A DNA stretch of 64,000 nt from Paludibacteraceae bacterium (lineage in GTDB: Bacteria > Bacteroidota > Bacteroidia > Bacteroidales > Paludibacteraceae), in the NCBI GenBank assembly GCA_017461505.1, contig JAFTXV010000007.1:558001-622000 (forward strand). Direction: 5' to 3'. Positions 56,001 through 63,187 of this stretch are shown piece by piece. The notes below the pieces were generated by a model. That model saw only the letters and a program-made list of their open reading frames with translations. It was not told the origin of the DNA and did no database searches. Position 1 is the first letter of the stretch, and the number at the start of each line of letters is the position of its first letter. A program made the translations under genes and the position numbers.

Positions 56001-56205
56001 GTGGACTCGCAAGGCAACCATCGAGAAAGTGCGTATCTACGCTTCATTCAACAACTTGGCTGACCTCGTAAATCATACCGCTCAATACGGCTTCGATCCT
56101 GAGGTTTCAAGAGGTAAAGAGGCTGCTAACTATGGCTATGGAGCATACGCTCGCACCACGCCTCTCATGCGTTCGTATTCATTCGGTTTGCAAGTAACAC
56201 TATAA
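53015..56205 (+). CDS. SusC/RagA-type TonB-linked outer-membrane receptor, body without its own start (OFF state)
   Basis: From 53032 the frame encodes 1,057 residues. It holds the rest of the carboxypeptidase-regulatory-like domain (TDLDGAFVLTVEKN, LLVSYVGYKDQEV), the SusC signature DEVVAIGYGTQKK, and the plug domain (VVIRGIGTLSNSGTSTPLYV, DGVPMENL, NDIESISVLKDASSTAIYG). The barrel ends in YSFGLQVTL, with the terminal aromatic/hydrophobic pattern of outer-membrane barrels. With the inverted 62 codons the ON protein would be 1,119 residues, normal for SusC. It would take up a glycan or peptide with its SusD partner; the substrate is unknown because no enzyme gene is adjacent. The plus-strand frame stays open leftward through the inverted segment to 52756, but that part is antisense of the true N-terminus. 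Confidence 0.93.
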
Positions 56206-56229
56206 TTAATGTTTAACACTATCGATGAA

Positions 56230-56262
56230 TAAATATTAATTATTAATTATTAACTATTAACT
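56230..56262. repeat. Heptamer repeat TTAATTA/TTAACTA between SusC and SusD genes
   Basis: Four to five 7-bp units (ATTAATT, ATTAATT, ATTAACT, ATTAACT) lie in the 72-bp gap before the SusD start. A similar array lies at 58729. Confidence 0.7.
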
Positions 56263-56277
56263 AAATTGAATACAATT

Positions 56278-57972
56278 ATGAAAAAGATATTTTTAAGTTT
56301 GATGGCTGGTATGGCGCTCTTCACAAGTTGCGACTTGTTGAACAATGACCCATACGACACATTTACCAAAGAAAACTTCTTTGCCAATGAGACCAATGTA
56401 GAAATGTATTGCAACTATTTCTATAGCGAATGGAAAGGTTATGGTAATAATGGTACTTACGGCGTATTCTATTTCCCTACTTTGAACGATAACCAAGCTG
56501 TAACGGGTATTACTCCATGGGATTTCAAGAATGTATCTGCTACGGATGCTACATGGGACGCATCTTATGAAGAGGTACGCCGTGCTAACATCTTGCTAGA
56601 GCATATTAATGAAGCTGACTTGACGGATGAAAGCCGTGCATATTACACATCGCTTGGATGCCTCTATCGTGGTTGGCAACACTTCTGCGTGGTTCGCAAG
56701 TTTGGTGATTGCTACTGGGTAAACAAAGAGTTGACCGTGGACGATGCTACAATCCTCTATGGCAAACGTCATGACCGCAATCTCGTGATGGATAATGTTC
56801 TCGCAGATATCAATTATGCTGTAGCTAATATGGGTGATATGTATGCTGATTCTCGTACAGCTTACAACGTACACGTAGCCAACGCTATTAAGGCACAAGT
56901 ATGCTTGTTCGAGGGTACTTATGCTAAATATCACAAGAATGATGCAGCACGTGCTGAGAAGTACTTGAAAGAGGCTAAAAAAGCTGCTGAAGCTATCATG
57001 GGTAACGAGATGTTTGCGCTCACCCCAGGTGCTGAGGGTTATCGTGCTAACTACAACTCCCTTGACCTTGCTGGCAACACCGAGATGATCATGTACAAGA
57101 AGTATCTGGAAGAAGCTAAACTTCGCCATGCTACTCAAGACTACTGCTGCGGTTCTACTCCTACCAACGGTATGAGCAAATCTGCGTTCAATGCATATTT
57201 GATGAAGGATGGAACTCTTCCAACTCCAGGTTCTGACAAGGGTGTACTTGGTACCGATGGTTATGATAAAGGTAAACCAGTTATCTACGCTCTTCTTGAA
57301 GCTCGTGACCCACGTTTGGCTGAGCAAATCGACGGCTATCTCTGCTACGTAGGTAACAACCGCGCTCGTTATGAGGGTGTTCCTGGACAAGAAGGAGCTG
57401 CTGAGAATACGGTTACTACTGGTTACGGTATCTTGAAGTTCGATGAGCCAGAAACTCCTGCTTCATTGCGTCAATCTACTAATGGTAACGTAACCGACTG
57501 CCCAATCTTCTGGTTGGCTGAAGTAATCCTTAACCACGCAGAGGCATGTGCTGAATTAGGTTTGGATGCAGAGGCAACCGCTTCTATCAATAAGCTTCGC
57601 GCTCGTGCTGGTATGCCTAACCTTGTGTTGCAAGGCGACCCAGCTAATAATATGGGCGTTAGTGACTTGATTTGGGAGGTTCGTCGTGAGCGTCGCGTAG
57701 AGTTGATGTTTGACAACAACGACCGCTACTGGTCACTTATCCGTTGGCACCAGTTGGATAAACTAGATACCAAGCAGTATCCAGATCAAACTAAGGGTGC
57801 TTGGATTGATGCTTCATGGCCAGGTGCTAACCAAGTGAAGCTCGATGCTGAGGGATATATTGATCTTAATGATACGTATGTTCGTGAGTTCGATGATAAG
57901 CATTACCTCGCTCCTATCCCATCTGGTCAAATCTCATTGAATGCAGAGATTGGTCAAAACCCAGGTTGGTAA
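56278..57972 (+). CDS. SusD/RagB-like nutrient-binding lipoprotein
   Basis: A 564-residue surface lipoprotein that closes over the SusC barrel and binds its ligand. The start at 56278 gives the lipoprotein signal MKKIFLSLMAGMALFTSC with lipobox LFTSC; an ATG four codons upstream is less likely. Family features include NNDPYDTFTKENFF, a TPR-like helical core (about 70-250), WLAEVILNHAEACAEL, INKLRARAGMP and the C-terminal VRRERRVELMFDNNDRYWSLIRWHQL and APIPSGQISLNAEIGQNPGW. Its expression depends on transcription through SusC, so it may still be transcribed in the OFF state unless polarity intervenes. Confidence 0.93.
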   Translation: MKKIFLSLMAGMALFTSCDLLNNDPYDTFTKENFFANETNVEMYCNYFYSEWKGYGNNGTYGVFYFPTLNDNQAVTGITPWDFKNVSATDATWDASYEEVRRANILLEHINEADLTDESRAYYTSLGCLYRGWQHFCVVRKFGDCYWVNKELTVDDATILYGKRHDRNLVMDNVLADINYAVANMGDMYADSRTAYNVHVANAIKAQVCLFEGTYAKYHKNDAARAEKYLKEAKKAAEAIMGNEMFALTPGAEGYRANYNSLDLAGNTEMIMYKKYLEEAKLRHATQDYCCGSTPTNGMSKSAFNAYLMKDGTLPTPGSDKGVLGTDGYDKGKPVIYALLEARDPRLAEQIDGYLCYVGNNRARYEGVPGQEGAAENTVTTGYGILKFDEPETPASLRQSTNGNVTDCPIFWLAEVILNHAEACAELGLDAEATASINKLRARAGMPNLVLQGDPANNMGVSDLIWEVRRERRVELMFDNNDRYWSLIRWHQLDKLDTKQYPDQTKGAWIDASWPGANQVKLDAEGYIDLNDTYVREFDDKHYLAPIPSGQISLNAEIGQNPGW

Positions 57973-57982
57973 TCAGAGGAAT

Positions 57983-58018
57983 TAGTTCGACATGTCTGAC
58001 ACCTCAGACTAGTCCGAC
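57983..58018 (+). repeat. 9-bp repeats after the SusD gene
   Basis: Four units (TAGTTCGA, CATGTCTGA, CACCTCAGA, CTAGTCCGA) of the same family as those after rplQ, again between a stop codon and a terminator. Confidence 0.65.
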
Positions 58019-58030
58019 AATCATACATAA

Positions 58031-58071
58031 GAAGGCTGCCCAACGGGCAGCCTTCGTTGTGTTATTTTATC
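58031..58071 (+). terminator. Terminator of the SusC/SusD operon
   Basis: An 11-bp stem GAAGGCTGCCC/GGGCAGCCTTC with loop AAC is followed by GTTGTGTTATTTTAT. The stretch from here to 58173 has no gene, only GCC-rich inverted motifs (e.g. TATAGCCC, CCTATAGG). Confidence 0.85.
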
Positions 58072-58173
58072 ACCTTTTCCCGCCACTCCGTGACGACGAC
58101 GGTGTCGGTTCTCTCCGCCTTTCGCTTCTCGCCTATAGCCCTTTAGGGCATCCTATAGGCGCTTTGCGCCGTC

Positions 58174-58389
58174 CTAATTCTTCTTCGCATTATACGATTC
58201 GATGGTTTTGGACTGGATGATAACTGCCGTGTCGCCTCGGGTGAGGGAGCGGCTTTCGGTGGTGATGGTACGGGTGACGTTGCACGAGGTCAAGCCCACT
58301 GCCATCGCGATGGCAGTGGCTATCGCCACCGCCAGGTACTTGAGTGCCTTCACAAGGCGTTCTTTTTGAATGTCAGTTAGCTGCCTCAT
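58174..58389 (-). CDS. Small lipoprotein-like protein resembling Bacteroidales 'smalltalk' proteins
   Basis: A 71-residue protein with a charged N-terminus (MRQLTDIQKERLVKALKYL), a hydrophobic helix ending in GLTSC (lipobox-like, Cys36), and a short polar tail rich in Thr/Ser. The helix plus VGLTSC pattern is like the very short 'smalltalk' proteins found in Bacteroidales next to small accessory genes, but the tail is longer. Function is unknown. It starts 2 bp after the stop of the next gene upstream on the same strand, so the two are co-transcribed. Confidence 0.65.
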   Translation of the reverse strand: MRQLTDIQKERLVKALKYLAVAIATAIAMAVGLTSCNVTRTITTESRSLTRGDTAVIIQSKTIESYNAKKN

Positions 58390-58391
58390 GA

Positions 58392-58727
58392 TTACTCTTC
58401 GTTTTTGAGTTTATTGAAGACAAACGCCCAGAGGGTTTTGTACTTGGTTTGTTGAGCAAACTCGGCACGGTCGGTGTTGATATAGGTTGGGTCTTCCATA
58501 CGGACACGAGTAGCGGCACACAACTCTCCGAAACGTTGGTTCCATTGGCGTTGGTTGGCCGTGAGTTTGATTTTCTTGCTTGGGTCGCGGTAGGCGGTGT
58601 AGTTAGGGTTGCGGATCATGTCCTCGTTGTTGGTTACGGCTTGGCGCACGTTGTACACCACACAGTGTTTCTTAGTCAGCTTGCCGCTGACGGATTTGAT
58701 AGGGTCAATGTAAGTGATTTTAGCCAT
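58392..58727 (-). CDS. Small protein of unknown function, paralogue of 58771-59070
   Basis: A 111-residue basic protein that I cannot name. The order of motifs (PIKSVSGKLTKK at the start; KIKLTANQRQWNQRFGELCA in the middle; KYKTLWAFVFNKLK at the end) is repeated in its neighbour (MELIDKMSGKFHSK; VPPTEKQVANREKFATARA; KYKSLNGYIFAQEY). The two are therefore tandem paralogues. It is predicted soluble, with no signal or membrane segment. It lies just downstream of a heptamer array (58729-58762). Confidence 0.65.
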   Translation of the reverse strand: MAKITYIDPIKSVSGKLTKKHCVVYNVRQAVTNNEDMIRNPNYTAYRDPSKKIKLTANQRQWNQRFGELCAATRVRMEDPTYINTDRAEFAQQTKYKTLWAFVFNKLKNEE

Positions 58728-58728
58728 A

Positions 58729-58762
58729 GTTAAGGTAGTTAATAGTTAATAATTAATAATTA
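58729..58762. repeat. Heptamer repeat TAGTTAA/TAATTAA
   Basis: Four 7-bp units in the 43-bp gap between the two paralogous small genes. They are similar to the units before the SusD gene. Confidence 0.7.
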
Positions 58763-58770
58763 ATATCTTT

Positions 58771-59070
58771 TTAGAGTTTTGCGTACTCTTGTGCGAAGAT
58801 GTAGCCGTTGAGCGACTTGTACTTTCCAGGGGACTTGCGGAAGTCCTCACGGTAAGTAGCTATCTGCTCTTCGCTGAGCGCTGCTACATTGGCGCGTGCA
58901 GTGGCGAACTTCTCGCGGTTAGCGACTTGTTTCTCGGTGGGCGGAACGGTGATTTCACCGATTAGGCCCGTGTACTGGGTGCCGTACTTCTCTGCGGCGT
59001 AAAACTTGGATTTGCTGTGGAACTTACCCGACATCTTGTCGATAAGCTCCATGGGTTTAAATTTACTCAT
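58771..59070 (-). CDS. Small protein of unknown function, paralogue of 58392-58727
   Basis: A 99-residue protein, unnamed. It shares with its neighbour an N-terminal M/VSGK motif, a central helix after PPTEKQ/KLTANQ, and the C-terminal KYKSL-x-GY-x-F motif. Basic and soluble by inspection. First gene of a small minus-strand group (this gene, its paralogue, the smalltalk-like gene). No clear TAnnTTTG promoter was found upstream, where long heptamer repeats lie. Confidence 0.65.
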   Translation of the reverse strand: MSKFKPMELIDKMSGKFHSKSKFYAAEKYGTQYTGLIGEITVPPTEKQVANREKFATARANVAALSEEQIATYREDFRKSPGKYKSLNGYIFAQEYAKL

Positions 59071-59082
59071 AGTTTTGTGAAG

Positions 59083-59170
59083 GGTTTAAGGGTTAAGGTT
59101 AAAGGTTAGAGGTTAAAGGTTAGAGGTTAGAGGTTAAAGGCGAAAGGTTAGAGGTTAAAGGTTAAAGGCA
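59083..59170. repeat. Twelve-unit heptamer array GGTTARA
   Basis: About twelve 7-bp units (GTTAAAG, GTTAGAG, with one GCGAAAG) in the leader of the small-gene group. Confidence 0.88.
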
Positions 59171-59194
59171 CGGGAGTGCGGCTAAGCCGCTATT

Positions 59195-59222
59195 TCTCGC
59201 CTCTCGCCTTATCGCCTCATAG
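59195..59222. repeat. Intergenic copy of the GGCGATA heptamer repeat
   Basis: TCGCCTCTCGCCTTATCGCC plus CATAGCC on the plus strand. It is the same family as the in-frame copies in queA and in the RepA-like ATPase. The following 59223-59361 is A/T-rich with no gene. Confidence 0.75.
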
Positions 59223-59362
59223 CCTATAGCTTTGCGTCCTACACCCCTATTATACCGAAAAAGGGAAAAATCGTGCGCTTGTTTTTCATTTTTTTTTCAT
59301 TTTTTTTGAAGCGATTTACAAGCAAATCCGATTCAAGACTCTCTATTCAATCAAAAAATGAC

Positions 59363-59445
59363 GTGAATAATGCGTTTTTTCGCATCAAAACTTGCATGTA
59401 TTCACAAAAAATACTACCTTTGCAGCGAAAATTGGAGTTATTCAC
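59363..59445 (+). promoter_or_regulatory. Promoter of the Fic gene with flanking TATTCAC motifs
   Basis: TTG (59392-59394), 20 bp, TACCTTTG (59415-59422). Around it are GTGAATAA (59363-59370), GTATTCAC (59398-59405, between the -33 and -7 elements) and TTATTCAC (59438-59445). These three copies could be an operator; the ATG is at 59465. Confidence 0.7.
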
Positions 59446-59464
59446 ATCATAAAATGATTGGATT

Positions 59465-60574
59465 ATGACACACCCTGTATGGATATGGCAATACGAACAG
59501 TGGCCACATTTCTGTTGGAATGATAGCAATATCATCTCCCTTTTAGCGCGTGTACGACAACAGCAAGGGCAGTTGCTCGGATTGATGAGCTCGATGGGTT
59601 TTGACACACAAAGCCATAACGCATTGGAGGTCATGACCGAAGATATCCTGCGCAATGCCGAAATAGAGGGTATGCTGCTCAATCCCGATCATGTACGCTC
59701 TTCTGTAGCCCGCCATTTGGGTTTGGACTGTGCCGGCATGCCCGAGGCGGATCATTACACAGAAGGTGTGGTACAAGTGCTAATGGATGCGGTGCAACAT
59801 GCCAACGCGCCTCTCACCGAAGAGCGCCTCTTCAATTGGCATGCAGCCCTGTTCCCCACAGGTCGTAGTGGCATCACCGCCATCACCGTAGCCGCATGGC
59901 GACAAGGGGCAGAGCCCATGCAAGTGGTGTCGGGCGCAATAGGCAAAGAGCAGGTGCATTACCAGGCCCCACCATCCGAGTGCCTACCACAAGAGATGGA
60001 GCAGTTCCTGCGGTGGATTAACAGCGAGGAGAGTATCGATCCTGTGCTGAAAGCTGCCATCGCGCACCTATGGTTTGTCAATATCCACCCCTTTGACGAT
60101 GGCAATGGTCGCTTGACACGCACCATCACAGATATGCTGTTGGCTCGTGCAGATGGCTCATCGCAACGCTTCTACAGCATGTCTGCCGCTATACTGCGCA
60201 ACAAGAAAGGATATTACGAGATACTGGAGTATATCGGCAAGCATGGTATGGACATCACTCCTTGGCTAATATGGTTCCTTGAGACGATGGAAGATGCGAT
60301 CACCACGGCACAAACGCGTGTGCAGCGTGTTCTACAAAAGACACTCTTTTGGCAAAAGCATGTAGCTACCCCGCTTAACGAACGACAGGTGAAAATCATC
60401 AACCGCTTATGGGATGGATTGGAAGGCAAACTCAACACCAGCAAGTGGGCAAAGATGACGCATACATCGTCTGCCACTGCCTTGCGTGATATTCAAGACT
60501 TAGTGCAAAAAGGCATACTCCGCGACGCTGGCGAAAACGGACGAAACACCAATTATGTATTGCAAGAACACTAA
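59465..60574 (+). CDS. Fic-domain protein with N-terminal DUF4172
   Basis: A 369-residue Fic enzyme, probably an AMP- or nucleotide-transferase. The N-terminal DUF4172 opens with MTHPVWIWQYEQWPHFCW, typical of the family. The catalytic motif HPFDDGNGRLTR is complete (His, Asp, Asn, Arg). The usual inhibitory helix (S/T)xxxE(G/N) is seen as NAEIEG, with Asn instead of Ser/Thr but the key Glu retained. A C-terminal winged-helix part follows (MTHTSSATALRDIQDLVQKGIL). It converges on the sigma gene with a 7-bp gap and no visible terminator. No toxin-type antitoxin partner is adjacent. Confidence 0.88.
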   Translation: MTHPVWIWQYEQWPHFCWNDSNIISLLARVRQQQGQLLGLMSSMGFDTQSHNALEVMTEDILRNAEIEGMLLNPDHVRSSVARHLGLDCAGMPEADHYTEGVVQVLMDAVQHANAPLTEERLFNWHAALFPTGRSGITAITVAAWRQGAEPMQVVSGAIGKEQVHYQAPPSECLPQEMEQFLRWINSEESIDPVLKAAIAHLWFVNIHPFDDGNGRLTRTITDMLLARADGSSQRFYSMSAAILRNKKGYYEILEYIGKHGMDITPWLIWFLETMEDAITTAQTRVQRVLQKTLFWQKHVATPLNERQVKIINRLWDGLEGKLNTSKWAKMTHTSSATALRDIQDLVQKGILRDAGENGRNTNYVLQEH

Positions 60575-60581
60575 TATCTCC

Positions 60582-61232
60582 TCACTTGCCTTGCAAAGCA
60601 TCTAACGCCCTCGTCTTGATTCGGCTAACCTGCTCCTCACGCACGCCGATGACTTGGGCTATTTCGCGGCGGCTCAATACGGGATAGTTGTCGAGACCGT
60701 ATAGTAACCTGAGCACCTCTTGTTCACGTTCAGGCAGACGGCTCAGCATCTCACGAACCTTACTTTGCATCTCCTCGTACTCCATCACCGCATCGATATG
60801 CGGGATGGTTGGACCGCCCAATATCGTGCCTTTGTCCTCAATGGTGTCGCTCAGCAGCAATGTTTCTGAGCCGTCGTAGATCTCCATATCCAGACTGACG
60901 AGGTCATCTGGCTCATGGTCGAGAAAGCGCTGTATTTGCTTGTTGATCCAGTAGAAGGCTAGTGTGGTTAGTCGATGGCCTTGTGTTGGGTCAAACTTAT
61001 CCACGGCTTTGATCAGCCCGATATTGCCTTCTTGGATGAGGTCTAGCATCTCCACGTCTGGACGCAGGTACTGTCGTGCTATGTTGACGACCATTCGGAG
61101 GTGAGTCTGGATGAGTTGGTTGCGTGCTTCGGTGTCGCCTTGGCGAGCACGCTGGGCTAGGGTGAGTTCTTGTTCTTGTGTGATGGGGTGGTAGCGACTA
61201 ATGTCGCGGAGGTAGGATTCTTGTAGGTTCAT
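60582..61232 (-). CDS. Compact sigma-70 family factor lacking region 3
   Basis: A 216-residue sigma factor. Region 1.2/2.1 is seen as YLRDISRYHPITQEQELTLA and NQLIQTHLRMVVNIARQYL; region 2.2-2.4 as LDLIQEGNIGLIKAVDKFD and LTTLAFYWINKQIQRFLD. Region 4 appears as LPEREQEVLRLLYGLDNYP with the helix-turn-helix SRREIAQVIGVREEQVSRIK. Between them, where region 3 should be, is only a short acidic linker (about 110-150). It is smaller than the housekeeping RpoD of Bacteroidota and sits in the accessory region, so it probably directs transcription of a local set of genes (inference). Confidence 0.8.
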   Translation of the reverse strand: MNLQESYLRDISRYHPITQEQELTLAQRARQGDTEARNQLIQTHLRMVVNIARQYLRPDVEMLDLIQEGNIGLIKAVDKFDPTQGHRLTTLAFYWINKQIQRFLDHEPDDLVSLDMEIYDGSETLLLSDTIEDKGTILGGPTIPHIDAVMEYEEMQSKVREMLSRLPEREQEVLRLLYGLDNYPVLSRREIAQVIGVREEQVSRIKTRALDALQGK

Positions 61233-61291
61233 AGTACTCTTGTTTATTAGTTTAGGAGTTTATCAGTTTATTAATTTCCTTTCTTTCCGCT

Positions 61292-61318
61292 ACCCTTGCG
61301 CTACCTTTGCGCAAGGGT
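61292..61318 (-). promoter_or_regulatory. Hairpin in the leader of the sigma gene
   Basis: A perfect 10-bp stem ACCCTTGCGC/GCGCAAGGGT with a 7-base loop, 60-86 bp upstream of the sigma ATG. It is GC rich and has no T run on the minus strand. The gap 61233-61364 contains nothing else that can be named. Confidence 0.5.
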
Positions 61319-61364
61319 CATGGGGTCCCCGAAAACTTCCTCATCTCCTCGCCCGCAGGGCGTC

Positions 61365-61565
61365 TCACACCTCCTGATACATGATGTTGAACACAAAGCC
61401 ATAGAGTGTGAGCTCTTTGCCGTCGGCGGAGAGAGGTCGTGGATAGAGACTCGCCCACTCGTCGTGGTAGATCTTGGTGAGTACGGGTTGGCGCAATACA
61501 GTCCATGTGGCGTCAACGGCTAGGATAAAACGAATTTCGTTTGGAGTTAATTGGGTAGTTTTCAT
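61365..61565 (-). CDS. Small protein of unknown function
   Basis: A 66-residue frame with a natural-looking composition (MKTTQLTPNEIRFILAVDAT at the start; GKELTLYGFVFNIMYQEV at the end) and an A/T-rich upstream region. I recognise no family. It lies between the RepA-like ATPase and the sigma gene on the same strand. Alternative frames in the same stretch are Arg/His rich and less credible. Confidence 0.5.
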   Translation of the reverse strand: MKTTQLTPNEIRFILAVDATWTVLRQPVLTKIYHDEWASLYPRPLSADGKELTLYGFVFNIMYQEV

Positions 61566-61623
61566 AATGGTATATATTTTTAGTGTTGTTAGGATTAAAT
61601 AGAATCATTTTTCGGGTTGAGCT

Positions 61624-61697
61624 GAGCCGCGTTGGAGCCCTCTTAGTATAGTACTATTTCCCCGTTAGGGGGAAATTATACTAAGGGCTTGCGGCTC
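61624..61697. other. Long nested imperfect hairpin between two accessory genes
   Basis: Three stacked stems: outer GAGCCGC/GCGGCTC (7 bp), middle AGCCC(TC)TTAGTATA/TATACTAAGGGCT (13 bp with a 2-base bulge), and apical ATTTCCCC/GGGGAAAT (8 bp, loop GTTAG). It lies 5 bp past the stop of the RepA-like ATPase, on the side of its 3' end. There is no T run typical of a terminator. It may be a structured RNA end, a folded single-strand DNA site of a mobile element, or a replication-related site. Confidence 0.75.
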
Positions 61698-61701
61698 CTA
61701 C

Positions 61702-62748
61702 TCAAAATAGGGATGGCACGCCCCTTTCTTGAGAGTTGGAAATAGGTTGGCATAGTTCATAAAAATTTTCCTTGTTTTCGGTTGTGTGTTTTTGGATCAG
61801 ATGTAAGTTATATGCCTCCCTTAAGAATTGCAAATAACTACTTTCTGCTGCTAATTTAGGGATTAGTCTTCGTACTTTTTGCTTAAACTCGATACTTGAG
61901 ATAACCCGCTCATTGCCAAAGATCTTTGGGATCATTTCTGCGGCATTGATGCGCTCTGCGTAGTTGCTCCCCGCCTCTCGCCTTATCGCCTCATCGCCTC
62001 TCGCCTCTATAACAGGTAACCCATCCTGATCAACGGAGAACTCCAGCCGCTGTGTGATGTCGTACTTGCGGGTAGCTGTTTGTCGGAGGGTGAAGAGGTG
62101 TGTATCGGGATCTTTCTGACACTCGTAGGTCTCGTAGCTTTTGTTTTGTAGTTCGGTGCCGAGTGCACCTCGCAGGGTCTTGTCCTCGATGGACTTGTTT
62201 TGGTGCAGCACGCATACGATACAAGCTCCAGACCAGGAAGCCAGTGAGAGGAGTTTCTCAAGTACGTTTTGCGCTTCGGTATAGTTGTTGATATCTCCTA
62301 CTACGTCGCGTATGCCGTCGAAGATGACCAGATCGGGTTTGGCATGTACGATGCATAGGTTGGCTAGGTTGAAACGCTCCTGCCAGTTGTCGCGACGTAG
62401 GTTATAGACAAAAAACTGGTCATCGGGTATCGGCTGATTGATGAGTTTGCCGATGCGGTGAGAGAGGATCTCTTGGGTGGAGTCTTCGCTCTGCTCGGTG
62501 TCGATCCAGACGACGCGCAGTGGCTCGTCGTGCAGGCGTGAGATGCCCATGATTTGTGGGCGGATAGCCAGTGCCATGAGTAGTGAGCAGACAAAGGTCT
62601 TGCCAGACTTGGCCTTGCCAGTGAGTGCAACGAGTTCGCCTCGCGCAAAGCATGGACGGTCGTCCCAGCGGAAGAGGAAATCGTGTGAGGGGATGTGGGT
62701 GTCGGGGGTGATCCGACGGGAGAGAATTTCTTCGTAAGAGGTAAGCAT
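61702..62748 (-). CDS. RepA-like AAA_25 ATPase
   Basis: A 348-residue RecA-fold ATPase. Walker A GKAKSGKT (about 44-51), Walker B with PDLVIFDGIRD (about 137-147) and the family motif IVCVLHQNKS are seen. It resembles the hexameric RepA-type helicase/ATPase found on plasmids and integrated elements. Residues around VIEARGDEAIRREAGS are encoded by the heptamer repeat (61973-62010) that also occurs inside queA. The residues after it (about 260-348) are helical with no recognised fold. It is preceded by an XRE regulator on the same strand. Confidence 0.78.
   Translation of the reverse strand: MLTSYEEILSRRITPDTHIPSHDFLFRWDDRPCFARGELVALTGKAKSGKTFVCSLLMALAIRPQIMGISRLHDEPLRVVWIDTEQSEDSTQEILSHRIGKLINQPIPDDQFFVYNLRRDNWQERFNLANLCIVHAKPDLVIFDGIRDVVGDINNYTEAQNVLEKLLSLASWSGACIVCVLHQNKSIEDKTLRGALGTELQNKSYETYECQKDPDTHLFTLRQTATRKYDITQRLEFSVDQDGLPVIEARGDEAIRREAGSNYAERINAAEMIPKIFGNERVISSIEFKQKVRRLIPKLAAESSYLQFLREAYNLHLIQKHTTENKENFYELCQPISNSQERGVPSLF
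61973..62010 (-). repeat. In-frame GGCGATA heptamer repeat inside the RepA-like ATPase
   Basis: The plus strand reads CGCCTCTCGCCTTATCGCCT followed by CATCGCCTCTCGCCTCTA. It encodes EARGDEAIRREAG, sharing GDEAIR with the insertion in QueA. Confidence 0.8.
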
Positions 62749-62792
62749 GTTGAATTAGGAATTCTGAATGAAGAATTTAGAATGATGAATAG

Positions 62793-63032
62793 TCATAGCA
62801 TCTTCTTAATGATGGCTACTTGCTCAGGATAGCAATGTAGTGCGGGCGTTGATATGCCCAATGCAGTTGCTATCTTGCAGACTTCGAAGTAGTAGATCTC
62901 GCGTTTCCCAGATAGGATACGACTGATGGTGGACTCGTGTATGCCTGTGAGGATAGATAATTGGATTTGCGACATGTGCCTGTCATTCATGCAGTTGAGG
63001 ATTTTCTCTCGAATGTTTTTTTCCGTGTTCAT
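62793..63032 (-). CDS. XRE-family helix-turn-helix regulator
   Basis: A 79-residue DNA-binding protein. The start MNTEKNIREK at 63032 is chosen because a TACTTTTG element covers the region of the upstream in-frame ATG. The helix-turn-helix is seen as MSQIQLSILTGIHESTISRI followed by LSGKREI. It lies 44 bp upstream of the RepA-like ATPase and probably controls that gene or itself. Confidence 0.82.
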   Translation of the reverse strand: MNTEKNIREKILNCMNDRHMSQIQLSILTGIHESTISRILSGKREIYYFEVCKIATALGISTPALHCYPEQVAIIKKML

Positions 63033-63062
63033 ACTATAAAATTTTGTTGAAATCTTATAGTA

Positions 63063-63070
63063 CAAAAGTA
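63063..63070 (-). promoter_or_regulatory. -7 element of the XRE regulator gene
   Basis: Minus-strand TACTTTTG, about 31 bp before the chosen ATG. No good -33 element was found at the usual distance, so the promoter is tentative. Confidence 0.5.
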
Positions 63071-63140
63071 CTGCTTTTGGGGCATACAGCCATTGCTAAT
63101 TTCGCAAGAAAAACCGATGCAATGGCGAGGGTAGGGACAT

Positions 63141-63187
63141 AAAAAAATCGCCTCAATGGAGGGGGTGCCTCAATGAGGTGATTTTTT
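63141..63187 (-). terminator. Intrinsic terminator downstream of the AbiEi-like gene
   Basis: AAAAAATCGCCTCA pairs with TGAGGTGATTTTTT (one G-T pair) around a 20-base loop. On the minus strand the hairpin is followed by a U run. Confidence 0.7.

Noticed and set aside
61302-61309. TACCTTTG as a plus-strand promoter -7 element
   Set aside because: It lies in the loop of a hairpin, no -33 element is 19-21 bp upstream and no plus-strand gene follows.
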